NCBI GenBank assembly: GCA_019918135.1
Contig: WBZZ01001314.1
Coordinates: 62,001-126,000 of the forward strand
From: Paulinella micropora
Taxonomy: Eukaryota > Cercozoa > Imbricatea > Euglyphida > Paulinellidae
Reading direction: 5' to 3'
DNA length: 64,000 bases
In this document: positions 10,901-21,112 of the stretch, piece by piece
Layout of the letters: each line of letters begins with the position of its first letter
Position numbering within the stretch: position 1 is the first letter of the stretch
Position numbers and translations under genes: made by a program
Notes under the pieces: generated by a model
What the model was told of the DNA's origin: nothing
Database searches by the model: none
The model's input: only the letters and a program-made list of their open reading frames with translations

Positions 10901-11124
10901 GCTTGCTCTTTTATGCTAGCTGGTGGCTGAGGCGCAAGTGCCAAGAAGAACGTTTGGCTAGGCGCCAAATTAGCCACTTCGATAGGCTTGAAAAAGAAGC
11001 AGCAAAAGCTACAGAAAAAGAATCGCTCCTGCCAAACGGCGAGAAAGAAACTTCCGGAAGTAGTCGGCCGAAACCCTCTCGGCTAGCGGGAGGATGGAAG
11101 AAGGGTTTCCAAAAGAAAAAATAG
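7963..11124 (+). CDS. Envelope-like type I membrane protein, C-terminal 1,053 codons, copy A
   Basis: Large ectodomain with many Asn-X-Ser/Thr sites (NLT, NTT, NYS, NLS, NWS, NHT, NGT, NAT, NQT, NVS, NAS) and paired cysteines. A helical, coiled-coil-prone segment (about 10,080-10,420) precedes one strong transmembrane segment near 10,840-10,925. A 65-residue basic cytoplasmic tail follows, with an acidic dileucine motif (EKESLL) and a terminal lysine cluster. The layout resembles a viral envelope glycoprotein, but I cannot match it to a named family. Its own N-terminus and signal peptide are missing: the ORF instead continues from the Trp-rich gene across 7962/7963. GC content drops visibly over the tail-coding region. 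Confidence 0.75.
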   Translation, partial: FRGNWFTFRDIMGLLGPPGCEPPVLGTDAPRPDNACHCWLEVVRSRCLRKANTPPWTPAAEEAAVEPTTAMCGPAVGTNLTNDFYGGWLPRGARRETVTSEQELSELLRVWCAAAVKSAPDGRIFFNSNLLELALQLEPDAVPRLGPWQTVRQPSNEVYKYCSTHWADIEPQSALLRRRSNTTNAATLPYVFFYSAQQATRFLRQREMTQVLIDVAGDLPDDVDMSPRPFFTRAPARLRAPQVPPALGDSAWTVPPDVANCNTLTAGFSTARLLPLWQLRHVETRQRFTLQLKNLDSGVTFTQNLSVLVPHQLPAESVLVLGYLSCLHHWCGLRDNYSYVYDVLPEEVSGHPNQALRYTDYVMFFPEDERGAVEQNRHLLFPLGCTTAGDDGCAAAAAVGDCVPHHLSNRATVQGETQAEFWKRQHLSARLDPTRLGRSPVDSRKRLLNGVPWQRRRCEQNGAPEGPLCRLLRTHWWPSLNFLGGETLDNVGCADGRFPLRPLNWSSRLSFDVPGTSFARRDEVATWCPIDGSAQIEPRSPVGREPGLRLRFRQGLDAGAGAARPMRPQVWRDNNHTLLAQSDLAYPTAQGLYFVDVPGTDNPAAAAALANGTSGLWLRVVVGTQMSGEPALECLSLSLDISGGAQNVESFFATAAGGAGGVAQDTIEHMWLQMQTGAAGTGTVAALVAAMTAAATSNLLQDVIKAGNATVLAGLLNGWEQELAALRAVLMSSFAQNEEYLRQSGANANALTRQLEATLNQTKSVLSNFDKDLEAARREIGKINVSDEALQNASARWGHWSDEVHDLGASLANAGLFQSVVSGYVRSTVPSEYVIDEIIRVPVVKFPDDRGSVWRTVVRAFSASRWDAFKNGASNFFQDVGKWVEKAVDCAADIATKLDFDCVAPGAPDCKLTRPKILGGFCYKENQLFHTCRGDYVHTDGSKDVPVVCDLKRAAWMTKYIVRYALVVLVFFVIPLGTIGLLFYASWWLRRKCQEERLARRQISHFDRLEKEAAKATEKESLLPNGEKETSGSSRPKPSRLAGGWKKGFQKKK

Positions 11125-11363
11125 AGCGCTCCTAGATTCTTTCTCACTTCCGAGACCAAAAGAGAACGACAGAAGAAGAATTACAAAGCAAAACTTTTTT
11201 GTTTTAATTAAAAACGTGCCTGCCCTTCGTAGACCCCCCCCCGGCCTCCTGTATCTTTTTTTTACAGAGGGGGAGGGGGTGGCTTTTCTCTGACGAAAAC
11301 ATCAAGAAAAAAAAACCAAAGCGGAACAGGAAATAGTCCGGACACAAAATACTACTACCAAGA
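11125..11363. other. Convergent spacer, copy A
   Basis: Between the membrane-protein stop (+) and the end of the small minus-strand ORF. A/T-rich, with AATTAAAA at about 11,207 and several poly-T/poly-A runs. No canonical AATAAA is seen for either gene. Confidence 0.5.
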
Positions 11364-11609
11364 TCAGAATATTGGGAGTGAAAAGATTCCTCCGTCTTCC
11401 AGGCCCTGAAACTCTTTGAGCACGGCGTAGGGTTCATCTTTCCTATACACGAGGTCTCCGTTCGAACGGGAGGTCTGGTACAGCCCCCCGCTGAATACTG
11501 TGGCTATCTTTTCCAAGCTAAAGCTGTCAAAGCAAGTCCCGCTGGTGACTTCCCGAAGACGCATTTCATGCCCCCGCCGGAGTTCTGTGTAACTTCGAAG
11601 CTCTGTCAT
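11364..11609 (-). CDS. Small hypothetical protein, copy A (81 codons)
   Basis: ORF of 81 codons with balanced, non-repetitive composition, unlike the surrounding shadow frames. An internal Met at 11,564 starts the 66-residue form that is also open in copy B; the upstream Met at 11,609 is lost there through a C5/C6 difference. No signal peptide, transmembrane segment or known motif. It is convergent with the membrane-protein gene and divergent from the bZIP-like gene, whose ATG is only 21 bases away. Confidence 0.4.
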   Translation of the reverse strand: MTELRSYTELRRGHEMRLREVTSGTCFDSFSLEKIATVFSGGLYQTSRSNGDLVYRKDEPYAVLKEFQGLEDGGIFSLPIF

Positions 11610-11630
11610 AATCGTCGTTCCGACGTGGTA

Positions 11631-12558
11631 ATGGCGCAGGCGTCAGGTCCCGCGCGGTGTTACTTTTTTTTTTTCACTGACCCCCCTGAAACGGACTGTG
11701 TGGGAAGTCGCTCCTGTTTTGCATCGCTGTTGCAACAGTCTGGCTGCCTCTTACCACACGCGGGCGCTGCCCGTGGCACCCACGCTAGCGCCCACGGCCG
11801 GGCGGCCCGGTCCACCGCCAGACTTTGCCCCCCGCCGACGCACACAGCTGCACCCTCGGCACCGCACCTGGCGCCGCCACCGGTCCCATCGATCGGCAGG
11901 GCGCCGCTGCCAGTGCAGACGCGACGCCGAGCACCCCCTGGCACTGCCTGGCGGCGCTGGCCGCTCGGCTGCCGCGCGCAGGGCCCACGCTGCCGGCACC
12001 CGGCCCGGCCACCCACAAGCGAGGGGCGTCCGGCCCTGCCGGCGGGGGCGCAGCGAAGAGACACCAGAGCCAGCCGCACACTCTGCTGTGCCAGCCGCCC
12101 GCTCCTCCGAGCCAGCCGGCCATTCCTCCGAGCCAACCCCCCACTCCTCCGAGCCAGCCGGCCACTCCTCAGGGCTCTCCCAGCAAACTGCGCGGCAGCC
12201 AACTCAAACGCCGCCAGAAGGAAAACCGCAAGAAGAAGCGCGCGTACGACGCTACTAACACTTACCTGCAGGAGTTAGGTCGCTCTTGGGCCTGCCCCCC
12301 CGCGCGTCGCGGAACACGGTCCTCTTCGCAGCCCTGCTCCGGGTCCGCGTGCTCCGTTCTGCTGGCGCCCCCCCAGCGCACTGTCCGCCGACCGTCCTAC
12401 AGCAGCAACCGGGTGTGCCGGACAAAGATGCCTCATCACGCGCTCTGCTGGCCGCCATCACCCGCGAGCTCGCCAGGTGCCTCGGTGCAGTCGGGGCGCC
12501 CAGGCTCAAGGTGCTCGAGCAAGCTTTGCGGTTCCTGAGGTCCAATCCGCCTCATTAA
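11631..12558 (+). CDS. Basic bZIP-like protein, copy A (frame broken at homopolymers)
   Basis: ATG at 11,631 followed by a Pro/Ala/His-rich N-terminus with several PSQP repeats (about 12,090-12,170). A strongly basic stretch (KRRQKENRKKKR, about 12,208-12,243) leads into a heptad-like Tyr/Leu segment, the arrangement of a bZIP DNA-binding region, though the zipper is short. The last open frame ends at 12,558 with an alpha-helical tail (LLAAITRELARCLGAV). The good frame changes at C6 near 11,827 and at C7 near 12,295-12,301; the T11 run near 11,664 is in frame here but is T10 in copy B. A viral transcription regulator is a reasonable guess; composition alone could mislead. Confidence 0.45.
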
Positions 12559-12869
12559 AAACTAGCTTACTCACCAGCCGGTCGAGGGGTACCAGCCACG
12601 GCACCCCGGACAAAGCACCTAGTTATTCATTAAGACGCCGGCGCCGGCCCCCCCCCCTCCCCAGCCAACTCGTCCCCTCCCCCCACCACCCGCTGCCCAC
12701 CGAGTGCCGGCACGGCAGGGATTGCGTCCGGGCTAGTGTCGGAGCGCCTGCCAAAGCTCACGCCGGGCTAGCCCGGCGAACTCAGATTTTTCCCGCCCGG
12801 GGAGCTCCGGCTACGACTGCGGCGGCTAGCGAAAAACCTTTTTTTTACTGCAGGACACTGGTGGCTACT
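12559..12869. other. Spacer between bZIP-like gene and 50-codon ORF, copy A
   Basis: 311 bp, GC-rich with two short C runs and an A/T patch (about 12,830-12,850) directly before the next ORF. It follows the stop with an ATTAAA motif (12,555-12,560), a common variant polyadenylation signal. Nothing else seen. Confidence 0.4.
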
Positions 12870-13022
12870 ATGCCTCACCGGCCGAGCACCAGCGCCGTCA
12901 CGGCGCCCCCGGGTCTGCCGCCCCGCGCGCCGGGGGTAGCCGTGGTCCCTCCGTGGACGGCTGAGCTGCGGCAGCTGAAATTTACCGTGCCCCTCCCGGC
13001 TTCCTGGTTTGTTTGTTTTTGA
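12870..13022 (+). CDS. Small hypothetical ORF, copy A (50 codons)
   Basis: ATG at 12,870, stop at 13,022, identical in copy B. Pro-rich N-terminal half, then an aromatic, hydrophobic C-terminus (PLPASWFVCF). Preceded by a poly-T/A-rich patch, a plausible promoter in this GC-rich DNA. Convergent with the SKP1/BTB-like gene, 77 bp away. It could be a real micro-protein, the first exon of something longer, or chance. Confidence 0.3.
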   Translation: MPHRPSTSAVTAPPGLPPRAPGVAVVPPWTAELRQLKFTVPLPASWFVCF

Positions 13023-13099
13023 GAGGCACTGATCCTGCCCTCGACTGCTTTTTGGGGGTCCAGGAAGAGGGGGCGCCCCGTTGGCAGCGGAGGGAGAAG

Positions 13100-14403
13100 T
13101 TATTGTCTGTTCTTTTCTCCTGGGTTACGGCTGCTGCTACTACTGCTAGCGCTGGCTCCGGCTCCCGCTGCCGGGGGGGTCGTCAAATGGTACATTTGCC
13201 AGAGCGGCTGCAAGAGATGCGGAGCCGTAGCCTTTAGGTAGTCCCAGCTGCTCAGCGCATAGGCGAAGCCTGGCTGTTCCACGTGTGTTCTCTGCCTATC
13301 CCCCTCCCTAAAGCAGCTTGCGAGGAGGGCCGCGTCGCTTTGTAAGTAGGCATAGAGCTGGTGCGTAACCTCGGCCACCTGTTTTAACGGGTACGCAGCG
13401 CTGGGCTCGCGACGGGCATCGCACTGGCCGTAGCCTTGCAGAAAGGACTTCCAGTACGCGTCGCGGTTGTCGGCGGAGGGGAAGTCCAGGGGGCTGTGCC
13501 AGAACCAGACCACCCGCATCCACAGCTTCTCGGTGTGGACAGGCTCACGCTGTATCGCGCGCTGTCTGGCACAACACTCGCCGCCACAAAAATGCTTTCG
13601 GCGCGGGTAGAGATAGCGTGTCTCCCCGTCTACCTTGACCTCAGTAATTCCCTTGCTGTACCCAGGTGTCCAGATCGGGCCCTCGGGCTGGATTTCGTAC
13701 ACGGCCCGTGCGCCCAAGCCCCGTGAACTACGCGTAAAGCACTCGAAGGCAGAACCCTCTCCCCCCCGGACGGTCTCCATCGCACTCAAGAGCTGGCTCA
13801 AGGTCTGGACACGCAAGCCGTAGAGCAAAAAGACCAGCCTGTTGTTCGTCAGGCGCAGAGCGCTCTCTAGCGCGTCCGGTAGTACCATCAGCTTGCTCCA
13901 GACACCCTGCGGGCACACCAGGGCACATCCTCCGGCCCGGTCGGCCTAACCAGCAGAGAGCTAATTGCCTCGTCGCGGGGATCGACTGGCGCGTGGTCGT
14001 AGGGGCGCAGGGCTTCCAGGGTCAACAGAAACGAGAGCACCTTGTCCACGTGAGTGCGTAGTAACAGTGCCACCGTCTCGGTGTTGCCCTCGACCCGAAT
14101 TCCTTCTTCCGCGCCGGCGGCGGAGGACCCAGCCGCCGCCCGTAAGAGGGGTGAGTCCACCACGGCAAGCTGGCCGGCGGTAGCCTCCAGTGTTTCCCCG
14201 GTGCGGAAGATCAGGGTTAGCGGGCGTGCGTGCGTTGTCCCGTCGACGCCCGCACGCTCGTCGTCGTCCTCTTCCAGGGCGGGCGCTGGTTCCGACCACG
14301 CCACTGCTGGTCTGGCTGGTCTGTGCCGTTGCCAGGCCGGAGGGGCTCCGGCCGCTGGCCGGGGTGTCTGACACAGTAGGCGGCGCTTGTTCTTTTGGCT
14401 CAT
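13100..14403 (-). CDS. SKP1/BTB-like region protein, copy B (one-base deletion)
   Basis: Same gene as the intact copy C. One base is missing near 13,911 (CTGCGGGC where copies A and C have CTGCCGGGC), which breaks the frame after about residue 164, just before the VW-LP motif. Both parts are otherwise open. The start Met is at 14,403. Confidence 0.6.
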
Positions 14404-14812
14404 GGCCTCTTTAGAACTTTTGTTACCCCCCACGCACATACACACGACCGTGTACACAGCACCGACCCGTAGCCGGTCTCGCGGGCCCACACACGGCACA
14501 GGCTGCACGCGGGGCCGGGTCTGGGCGGCCCGGGGAGGCAGACTTCCAGCCGGACCCTCGCGTACCAGTGTGGCGGCAACCGGTCGGGGGGGGGGGGGGG
14601 GGGGACGGGCTTCCCCCCTCCCCAGCGCCCGCCCTGACCACCGGCAGCCACGGCCGGCGGGGAGGGGGGGGGGGGGAGAGCGCGCGGCCGCCGGCCCCGG
14701 CGGGGGGGGGGGGAGGAGGCGGGCGCTCGTGCGCGGGCGCGGGGTTGGGGGAGTGGGGCAGGGCCCGCTGCCTCTTCCTCGCGGGGCTAGAAAGTAGACC
14801 CTCCGAAACCGT
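14404..14812. promoter_or_regulatory. Divergent intergenic region with G runs, copy B
   Basis: Equivalent of 1249-1662, with plus-strand G runs of 19, 13 and 12 bases. It separates the SKP1/BTB-like and Pro/Arg-rich genes. Confidence 0.45.
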
Positions 14813-15856
14813 ATGTCGGTGGCCTTGGGCACCGAGGAGGACGGCGCCGCCGCCCCGCCTGGTGCGCCCGCACAGCCCCCCTACGCTGCCGGGCCAGCCG
14901 CCGAGGAAGCCGCCGGGCGGGCAGCCGAGCCAGGCGCGTCGGCGCCAGACGAGTCGGCGCACGGCGGGGGGGCGCACGCTCCCGCGGCGTGGTCCACCGC
15001 CGGGCGCCGTGCGCCCACGGGCGGCGACGCGCCGGAGCCCCCCCCACGTGCCGCGCGCCGGACACCGCGCACGCGGTGGGCGCCGGGCGGACGGGCGCCC
15101 CCCCTGCCGCGGCGCGCGCGCGCGCCCTACGCTGCACGCCTCCCGGCGCCTGGTCAGGGCCACAAAGTGCTCCCGCTGGCCGAGACCAGGCGCCTGGCTG
15201 ACGGCTGCACCTACCTCGTGACCATGCCCGCCCACCTGCCCCCCGCGGCCGACTCCGAACCCTACTCTCCGACCCAATACTCTAATCCCGTGCCGGCCGC
15301 TCCCTCCGCCGACACGAGCGTCGAGGCACTCTTGTCCATGTTCCAGCACGAGAGGCCTAGCGCGCCCAGCCTACCGGCAGGAGGCCTGCCGCTCGCCATC
15401 CGGGCCTGCGAAGCAGCCGGGGCCAGCGCCACCGACGCGGCCGGACAGCTAGCCCGGCACGCCCGTACGGACGGCGCCAGAGAGAGCGCTCTGAACGCGG
15501 CCGAGGACCTCCGCCGGCTCGAGTACATGCTGCGCCAGGTCTCTTCCCGCTTGCGGCGCGAGCAAGAGCACCCCGGCACCTATGTCCGCACCTACGTACC
15601 CCTGCCGCTGCCACACCCCCCCCTCAAGCGCCGCCGGCTACCGGCCAAGGGCAGCCCCCCCCGTGACTGTCCGCCGCCCAGGCCGCTGGCCAGGGGGCGC
15701 AGCCCGTATGCCCGTGACTACTCCCCGCGCCGGGGCCTGCACACCGCCCGGGCAAGCCAGCCCCGCCGGCCGCGCCGGCCCTCGCCCGTGCGCGCTTGTC
15801 CGCCACCCCTCGGCTCCGAGACTGAATACCCCCCGCTGCTGGACCCTGTCCTCTGA
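14813..15856 (+). CDS. Pro/Arg-rich nuclear-type protein, copy B (intact, 347 aa)
   Basis: The only copy open from ATG (14,813) to stop (15,856). The N-terminal 130 or so residues are Ala/Pro/Gly-rich and probably disordered. Residues about 150-260 are less biased, with helical Ala/Arg/Leu segments (for example LRRLEYMLRQVSSRLRREQ). The C-terminus has a nuclear-localisation-like LKRRRLPAKG and Ser-Pro/Arg-Asp-Tyr repeats reminiscent of RS-type or nucleic-acid-binding tails. Signal AATAAA lies 185 bp downstream. Possibly a viral nuclear or scaffold-like protein; no family recognised. Confidence 0.65.
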   Translation: MSVALGTEEDGAAAPPGAPAQPPYAAGPAAEEAAGRAAEPGASAPDESAHGGGAHAPAAWSTAGRRAPTGGDAPEPPPRAARRTPRTRWAPGGRAPPLPRRARAPYAARLPAPGQGHKVLPLAETRRLADGCTYLVTMPAHLPPAADSEPYSPTQYSNPVPAAPSADTSVEALLSMFQHERPSAPSLPAGGLPLAIRACEAAGASATDAAGQLARHARTDGARESALNAAEDLRRLEYMLRQVSSRLRREQEHPGTYVRTYVPLPLPHPPLKRRRLPAKGSPPRDCPPPRPLARGRSPYARDYSPRRGLHTARASQPRRPRRPSPVRACPPPLGSETEYPPLLDPVL

Positions 15857-16281
15857 CCTACGGCCTCTGCTGCCCGGTTCACGCCCAGCCGCCTTCGTAC
15901 CAGCAGTGAGGCCCCGGGCTTGTGTGACTGTCCGGTAGCCAGGACCAGGCCCCCCCCATATTTGGCCTCTCCGCCGGCAGGGCCACCCCCCCTAGAAGTG
16001 ACGAATTTGCTACGGACAGGCTAGTCAAAGTTGTACTTTTAATAAAAGAAACAAAAGAAAGACAGGCTTGGCCCCCGGTTTTGTTGGCGCGAGTTCCCGG
16101 GCGTCCAGTGAGAAAGTGGGATCCCCCTGCTTAAGCTGAGTTCAAATTCTTAAGGACCGTTCTATCCGTCCGCGAGCGGGGCAGAACTTGATTAGTTGGG
16201 GTAGAACCGCCCCGCGAGGCCGGCACTGACAGAAATCTGGTAGAGTCCGCTGAAAGTTCCGTTTCGGGGGTACCAACCTCC
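15857..16281. other. Convergent intergenic region, copy B
   Basis: Same content as 2708-3132: plus-strand AATAAA at 16,041 and no other feature. Confidence 0.55.
16041..16046 (+). terminator. Polyadenylation signal AATAAA, copy B
   Basis: Canonical signal 185 bases after the Pro/Arg-rich stop codon. Confidence 0.7.
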
Positions 16282-17609
16282 CTAGAAACATAAATGAAAA
16301 ATCTTGAAGAGGCGGTTAGCTTCCAGAGTCTTCATCGTGAGAAGACAAGCGGTTCCATGACCCACCACTAGCATCTTCTCAGTTTCCAGGCTGACCCTGT
16401 CCTTCCAGGCAGCATTGAGAACTTCTTGGTGGACTTGCTGGCCGGAGGAACAATTAGTCGAAACTAGGGCTGATCCAAAACGTTCGTAGGAAGCTAAATA
16501 GGAAACCCACAAGAAACCGTTCAGGTGCAAGGACCAGCTGATGGAACTTCCGGCAGGAACCTGGCTAGCTAGCAAGGACGGTGCTCGTAAGCGACCCAGC
16601 CTGGAGGTCTCGTTGTCTACGAAATGCCAGCCTGTGTTGGCGATGGCTATTTCGTGTAATGACCTGGGATCTCGGCATATCCAGTACAGGTCCGTTTCCT
16701 GGGTTATCGCAACCAGAGGTTTCGTAGCCACGCCAGCACCACATTGAAATCCGTACTTCTGCCAGTCGTGGCCAGCAGCTGCCTTGGAAGCTCTAGCCCC
16801 GCAGTCCTTACACACCGCTTGGAAAAGGGCAGAGGCGATCAGAGCGTGCCCAAGGTCGCTGGGGTGCACTTTATCTGCGTGCCAAAACAAATCGTACAGG
16901 CTGCTGTCCTTCACCAGCGGCGGGGCTAAAATACCTCGGAACGTCAACATCGGATCCCATAATACTGGTAAGTAGCGTAGGTTTTGGTTTCGGACGAAGC
17001 CAGCTCAAACCACTTTTCCGGCCAAGCGGGAGAATCAGGGTGAGCGCTCGTTTGCTTGTGCCTGAACCAGTGCAACGAGACCACGGGTGCCTGTTGGTTT
17101 TTACGCAAGCGCACGATCCTTTCGACGTGATCGGGACGTCCACCATTGACGGATATGTCCATGACGTAAAGATCTGCCGGAGAAAGCTGCAAGCCCGACG
17201 AGACCGAGGAGCCCGCGACATACGAGACTCCGTAGTTGAGCTCTCCGATTTCAACGTAGAGGGCCTGATAGCTGCCCGGATAAAATTCTTGCAGCAGGTT
17301 CAGGAAGACGTTCAAGAAAGAATTCCGGCCGTAGGGCAAAAATTCGGTCGGGGGAACACACGGGCTCTTGTCTTCAGCATAACAGTTATTGGAACTGCCG
17401 GCGCCTTTGGTGATAGAACCACCAATGAACTCGACGACTATCGGTCGTGTGTGGTCAGTCTCCAACAGGCTGGTGAACTGTCGCAGCAAGGTTTGATTAC
17501 CGACATTACTCTGGATACACTCCAAGACAGCCAACGGCAGTGGAGCTGAAAGTCCTACCCATTTGGCCGAGGCCCGGCACAGCACACTACTAAATAACAG
17601 GACCACCAT
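16282..17609 (-). CDS. Secreted SGNH/GDSL-type hydrolase, copy B (same frame break)
   Basis: As copy A, with the two frames meeting at 16,944-16,950. Here the upstream extension beyond the Met at 17,609 is closed by a shorter C run, which supports that Met as the true start. It carries Thr and Ile where copy A has Ala and Met; catalytic motifs are unchanged. Confidence 0.7.
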
Positions 17610-18056
17610 CGTACGGGTAGGGTTAGTCGTAGTAGTCAGAGAGGCTGGCGGTCCGCTCAGCGCTCGCTCAGAATCCCAGGAGTGCGCTACACCCCGCCAG
17701 CTTGGTCGCCAGGAGATTTGGCCGAGAGTCTTTCTTGCGGCCCCCCTCCTCCCTGCTCCAACCCCCCCCCCCCCCCCCGCCCTGAGGCTCCGCCGACGGG
17801 CGCGGGGGGGCTCCGCCGGGGGGCGCGGGTGCTAGCCGGCCCCGCGCCGCGGCTGGCCGGACCCAGCCCCGGGGAGGGGGACCCCGCCGGGCCGCCCGCC
17901 TCCCTCTCTACCCCCGGCGGCGGCCCCCCCCCCCCCCCCCGGTCTCTCGCCCCCCCCCTACGCCCGCCGCGGCGCGCGCGCCGCCCGTGCCGGTGCCCGT
18001 GCCCGTGCCGCTGGCCCGCTGGCGCTCAGCGCAAAAAGTGTGGGCCGGCCACCTAG
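17610..18056. promoter_or_regulatory. Divergent intergenic region with C runs, copy B
   Basis: Equivalent of 4461-4907, with C runs of 17 bases (about 17,762-17,778) and 17 bases (about 17,924-17,940). Confidence 0.45.
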
Positions 18057-21000
18057 ATGCCGAGCAGTGCCGAGCCCGCCCTGGACGTGATCGCCCCCAA
18101 GGCCGAAGCGGGGCTGGCTGCGGCGCTAGCCGACCTCGCCGCCCGTCTCGGCGCGTCGGCGGGGCCGGCCGCCCGGGCGACCTGTACGCTGTGCTGGGCC
18201 TACCCTTCGTGCCACCTCTGGTGGGCCGGCTCGGCCCGGGCGCTGCAAGCGGGCCTCGGAGTCTGGCAACAAGCGGGCTGGTCGGTGGCCGCGCGGGCCT
18301 GGCTGCCCTGGACGGAACGACACGCGTGGGAGGGACGCACGGAGGGGTGCTGGCTGCTACTACTGACGCGGCCCGAGCAGTGGGCGGCGTGGTACGCCCG
18401 GCCCACGCCACCGCCGGCGCCGTGCCTGGGCGACGCGCACGCGCTGCCGCAGTACGCGGAGGACGCGCTGGGAGGGGGAGACCCGGGCTGGGCCGCGGTG
18501 TGGAGCCATGCGCTGCGGGCGAGCGCGGCGGGGGCGGCCCGCGCGCTGGTCAACTCGTGCCACCGCCGGCGCACCGCCCCTCCGTGCCTAGTGTTCGCCC
18601 TGTGGTTGGACTCGTTGGCGCTGGCGGGGCTCGGTGGCGGGCCGGAGTGGGAGCGCGCCGCGTGGTGGTGCGCCGAACAGCTAGCGCGTGAGCCGGAGCC
18701 GGGGCCCCCTGACGACGACGACGCGGGCGCGGCGGCCCCTCCCCGCTTGCTGCTGGACCGGCTGGCGCTCGTGCGCCGCGAGGCGCGCCGCTGGCCGGGC
18801 GGCGTCCCACCCTGGCTACCGCTGTGGCTGGCGTGGCAGGCCAGGCTGTACCAGGCTCGCCCCTGCCGGCCCGCGCCCGAGGAGCGCTGGGCGGCGTACC
18901 TCGGCGCGCTGCTCCAGGGCGTGGCGGGGCAGGACAGGGACCAGCTGCTCCGGGCGCAGGCCGCGGCGAACCACTTGCCCGCCGAGGAGCCCGTGCCCTA
19001 CACCCTGGCCGTCCTGCGCTGGCTGCGCGGCCTGGCCGCGCCGGCCGGCGGCACCCCCGAGACCGCGGGCCCACCCACGCCGCCCCCGCCCGGCGGCCCG
19101 CCGCCGCCGCCCGGCCCGCCACCGCCCGTCCTGGGGCCGGCCTGTGCGTGGTGGGCGGACTCGGCCCGCGGGCGGGCCGGCGGCCAGGACGGCGGCGCGG
19201 GCGCTCCCCGGTGGTGGGTGCTGCCCCCGTCCCTGGGCGGGGGGCCACGCACGCCCGCCGGCCCGCCCGCTGGCCCGCCCGCGGGCGCGCCCGCGGCACC
19301 GGACGACGACTTTGGCCGCGACTTGGACTTTTTGCTAGCGGGCTGCGCCTGGTTCCGGTCGCAGGGCCGGCCGACGCGGGCCACCGCCGACGCGTGCTGG
19401 CGGCTGGCGCTGCGGGCCCTGGCCGGCGAGGACGCTCGCTACCGCTACTGGCCGGCGTCCAACTTCCGCGGGCCGGCCGAGTGGGTGGCCCCCTGGTCCG
19501 CCGCGGGCTGGCTGCGGCCGCACGGCGCCGCGCGCCCGGCCGGCCGGCGCGCCCGCGAGGAAGAAGACGACCCAGGGGACCCAGGGGGGGGGAACGCTGC
19601 GCCTGCCGCGAGTGCCGCGAGTGCCGCGCGACGGCCTGGAACGCGTACTGCATCGACCTGCGCGTGGCGCCCGCCCGCTTCTGGGTCCGCCTCGCCGGCG
19701 CCTACGAGTGCTGGCTGCACCGGCGCCCGGCCCCCGCCGACGACGCCCGGCCCCCGGCCTGCCCCGCCGGCCCGGCCGCCGGGCGCCCGGCCTGCTTCCG
19801 GGGAGCGGCCGAGCGCGGGCTGCTGCGCCAGTGGCTGTCCGCCGCGGACCCCGGGCCCACCGCCTGCCTGCCGGCCGGGGGCCCCGCCCCGGGCGCTGCC
19901 TGCGCGGCGCTCGTCTGGCTGCGAGTCCTGCTGGGGGCGCACGCCGGCCGGCTGGTGCTGCATGGTGAGCGGCTGGCGCTCCGCCTGCACTGCGCCCGGC
20001 CGCAGTTCGAGGCCGCCCGGGGCCACGTGCTCGCGGCCCTGGCCGACCAGGGGCGGCCGGCCCCGCTCCCCCGGGCCAAGCGGCCGCGGCTGGAGGAGGG
20101 CGCCCCGACGGCGTGGGACCTGTTTGCTCGCGCCGAGGCCGAGGCGGTGGCCGCGGCGGACCGGCGGGCCCGCTCGTGGGGGGAGCCCGCCGCGCGGGCC
20201 CTCGTGCAGTGGCGGTGGGCCAGGCGGCGTGAGCGGCGCGGTTGGTGGTCCGCCTGGTGGCGCGGCCTGGCGCTCGGCCGCGCCCCGGGCACCACCCTGT
20301 GCCTGCTGGACGCGCGGACGACGGGCGCGTCGTGGTGGGCGTGGCTGGCCCGGCACCACCCGTTCGTGAGCCCCAGCGGCGCCGCGTGCGGGCTGGACCT
20401 GCCGCCGGGCGCCGCGCTGCCGGGCCTGCCGGTGCTGCTCGACCTCCGGGCCGCCCGCGTCTGCGCCTGGGAGGTCGACCTCGCCGCCCAGGCCGGGGTG
20501 CGCCGCGACGGGTACGCGCCGCCCGTCATCCTGGCAGCCCGGCACGGCGAGGCCGCCCGGCTGCTCCGCGGCGCCCGGGTGCTGGTGGTGCTCAACGCAC
20601 AGCACGCCGTGGACGGCGGCCTGCGGGCGCTGCTGCAGGAGTTCAGCTTCGCACGCGTGCTCTGCGCCGCCCGCGCCGTGGACTGGTGCGTGCCGGCGCC
20701 GGGCTGCGTGTGGCACTACCTCCGGCGCCAGCGGGACCGCACCCCGCGCCTCGAGCCCCCGCGCGTGTGCCAGACCCGCGCGGGCCCGGCGGCGGCCGCC
20801 GTGCTGGCCGGGCTGCGCCGGGCCCAGCGCAGCCTGGCGCGCCTCCAGGGCCAGGACCTCCCCCCCGACCTCGCCCTCCTCTGCGCCATCCGGGCGCTCT
20901 GGGCCGGCCGCTGCTGGCGCTGGCGCACGGCCCCCGTGTCGGCGCGGCGCCTCGGGCCCCGCGGCCTCCGCCAGGGCTACTACGCCTTGTACCCGCCCGA

Positions 21001-21112
21001 CTGGTGGCGCCAGGACGCGAGGCCGCGGCCGCCCGCCACCCTGCCCGCCGCGCACCGGCTGGCCCTGCAATCTCCCGACTGCTGGCGGGCCTCGCGCGCG
21101 CTCACGGAGCTG
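18057..21112 (+). CDS. Trp/Arg/Pro-rich protein, copy B, truncated at the unit junction
   Basis: ATG at 18,057. The C5 run at 19,054-19,058 keeps the first frame open through the Pro-rich middle, to the G9 run at 19,584-19,592, where the good frame shifts. The second part runs open to the junction at 21,112 and on into the membrane-protein sequence, as in copy A. Confidence 0.6.

Larger units (their letters stand above)
7963..21112. repeat. Tandem unit 1, complete (13,150 bp)
   Basis: The unit begins where the Trp-rich gene is interrupted by membrane-protein sequence (7962/7963) and ends at the identical point (21112/21113). The boundary is set by the third copy: after the same last 30 or so bases of Trp-rich sequence, bases 34,261 onward are unrelated to 7,963 and 21,113 onward. 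Copies are direct repeats, head to tail. Confidence 0.95.

Noticed and set aside
7963-11124. Identity as herpesvirus glycoprotein B or a nimavirus envelope protein
   Set aside because: Overall type I layout fits, but I see no diagnostic motif or cysteine pattern of either, so no family is named.
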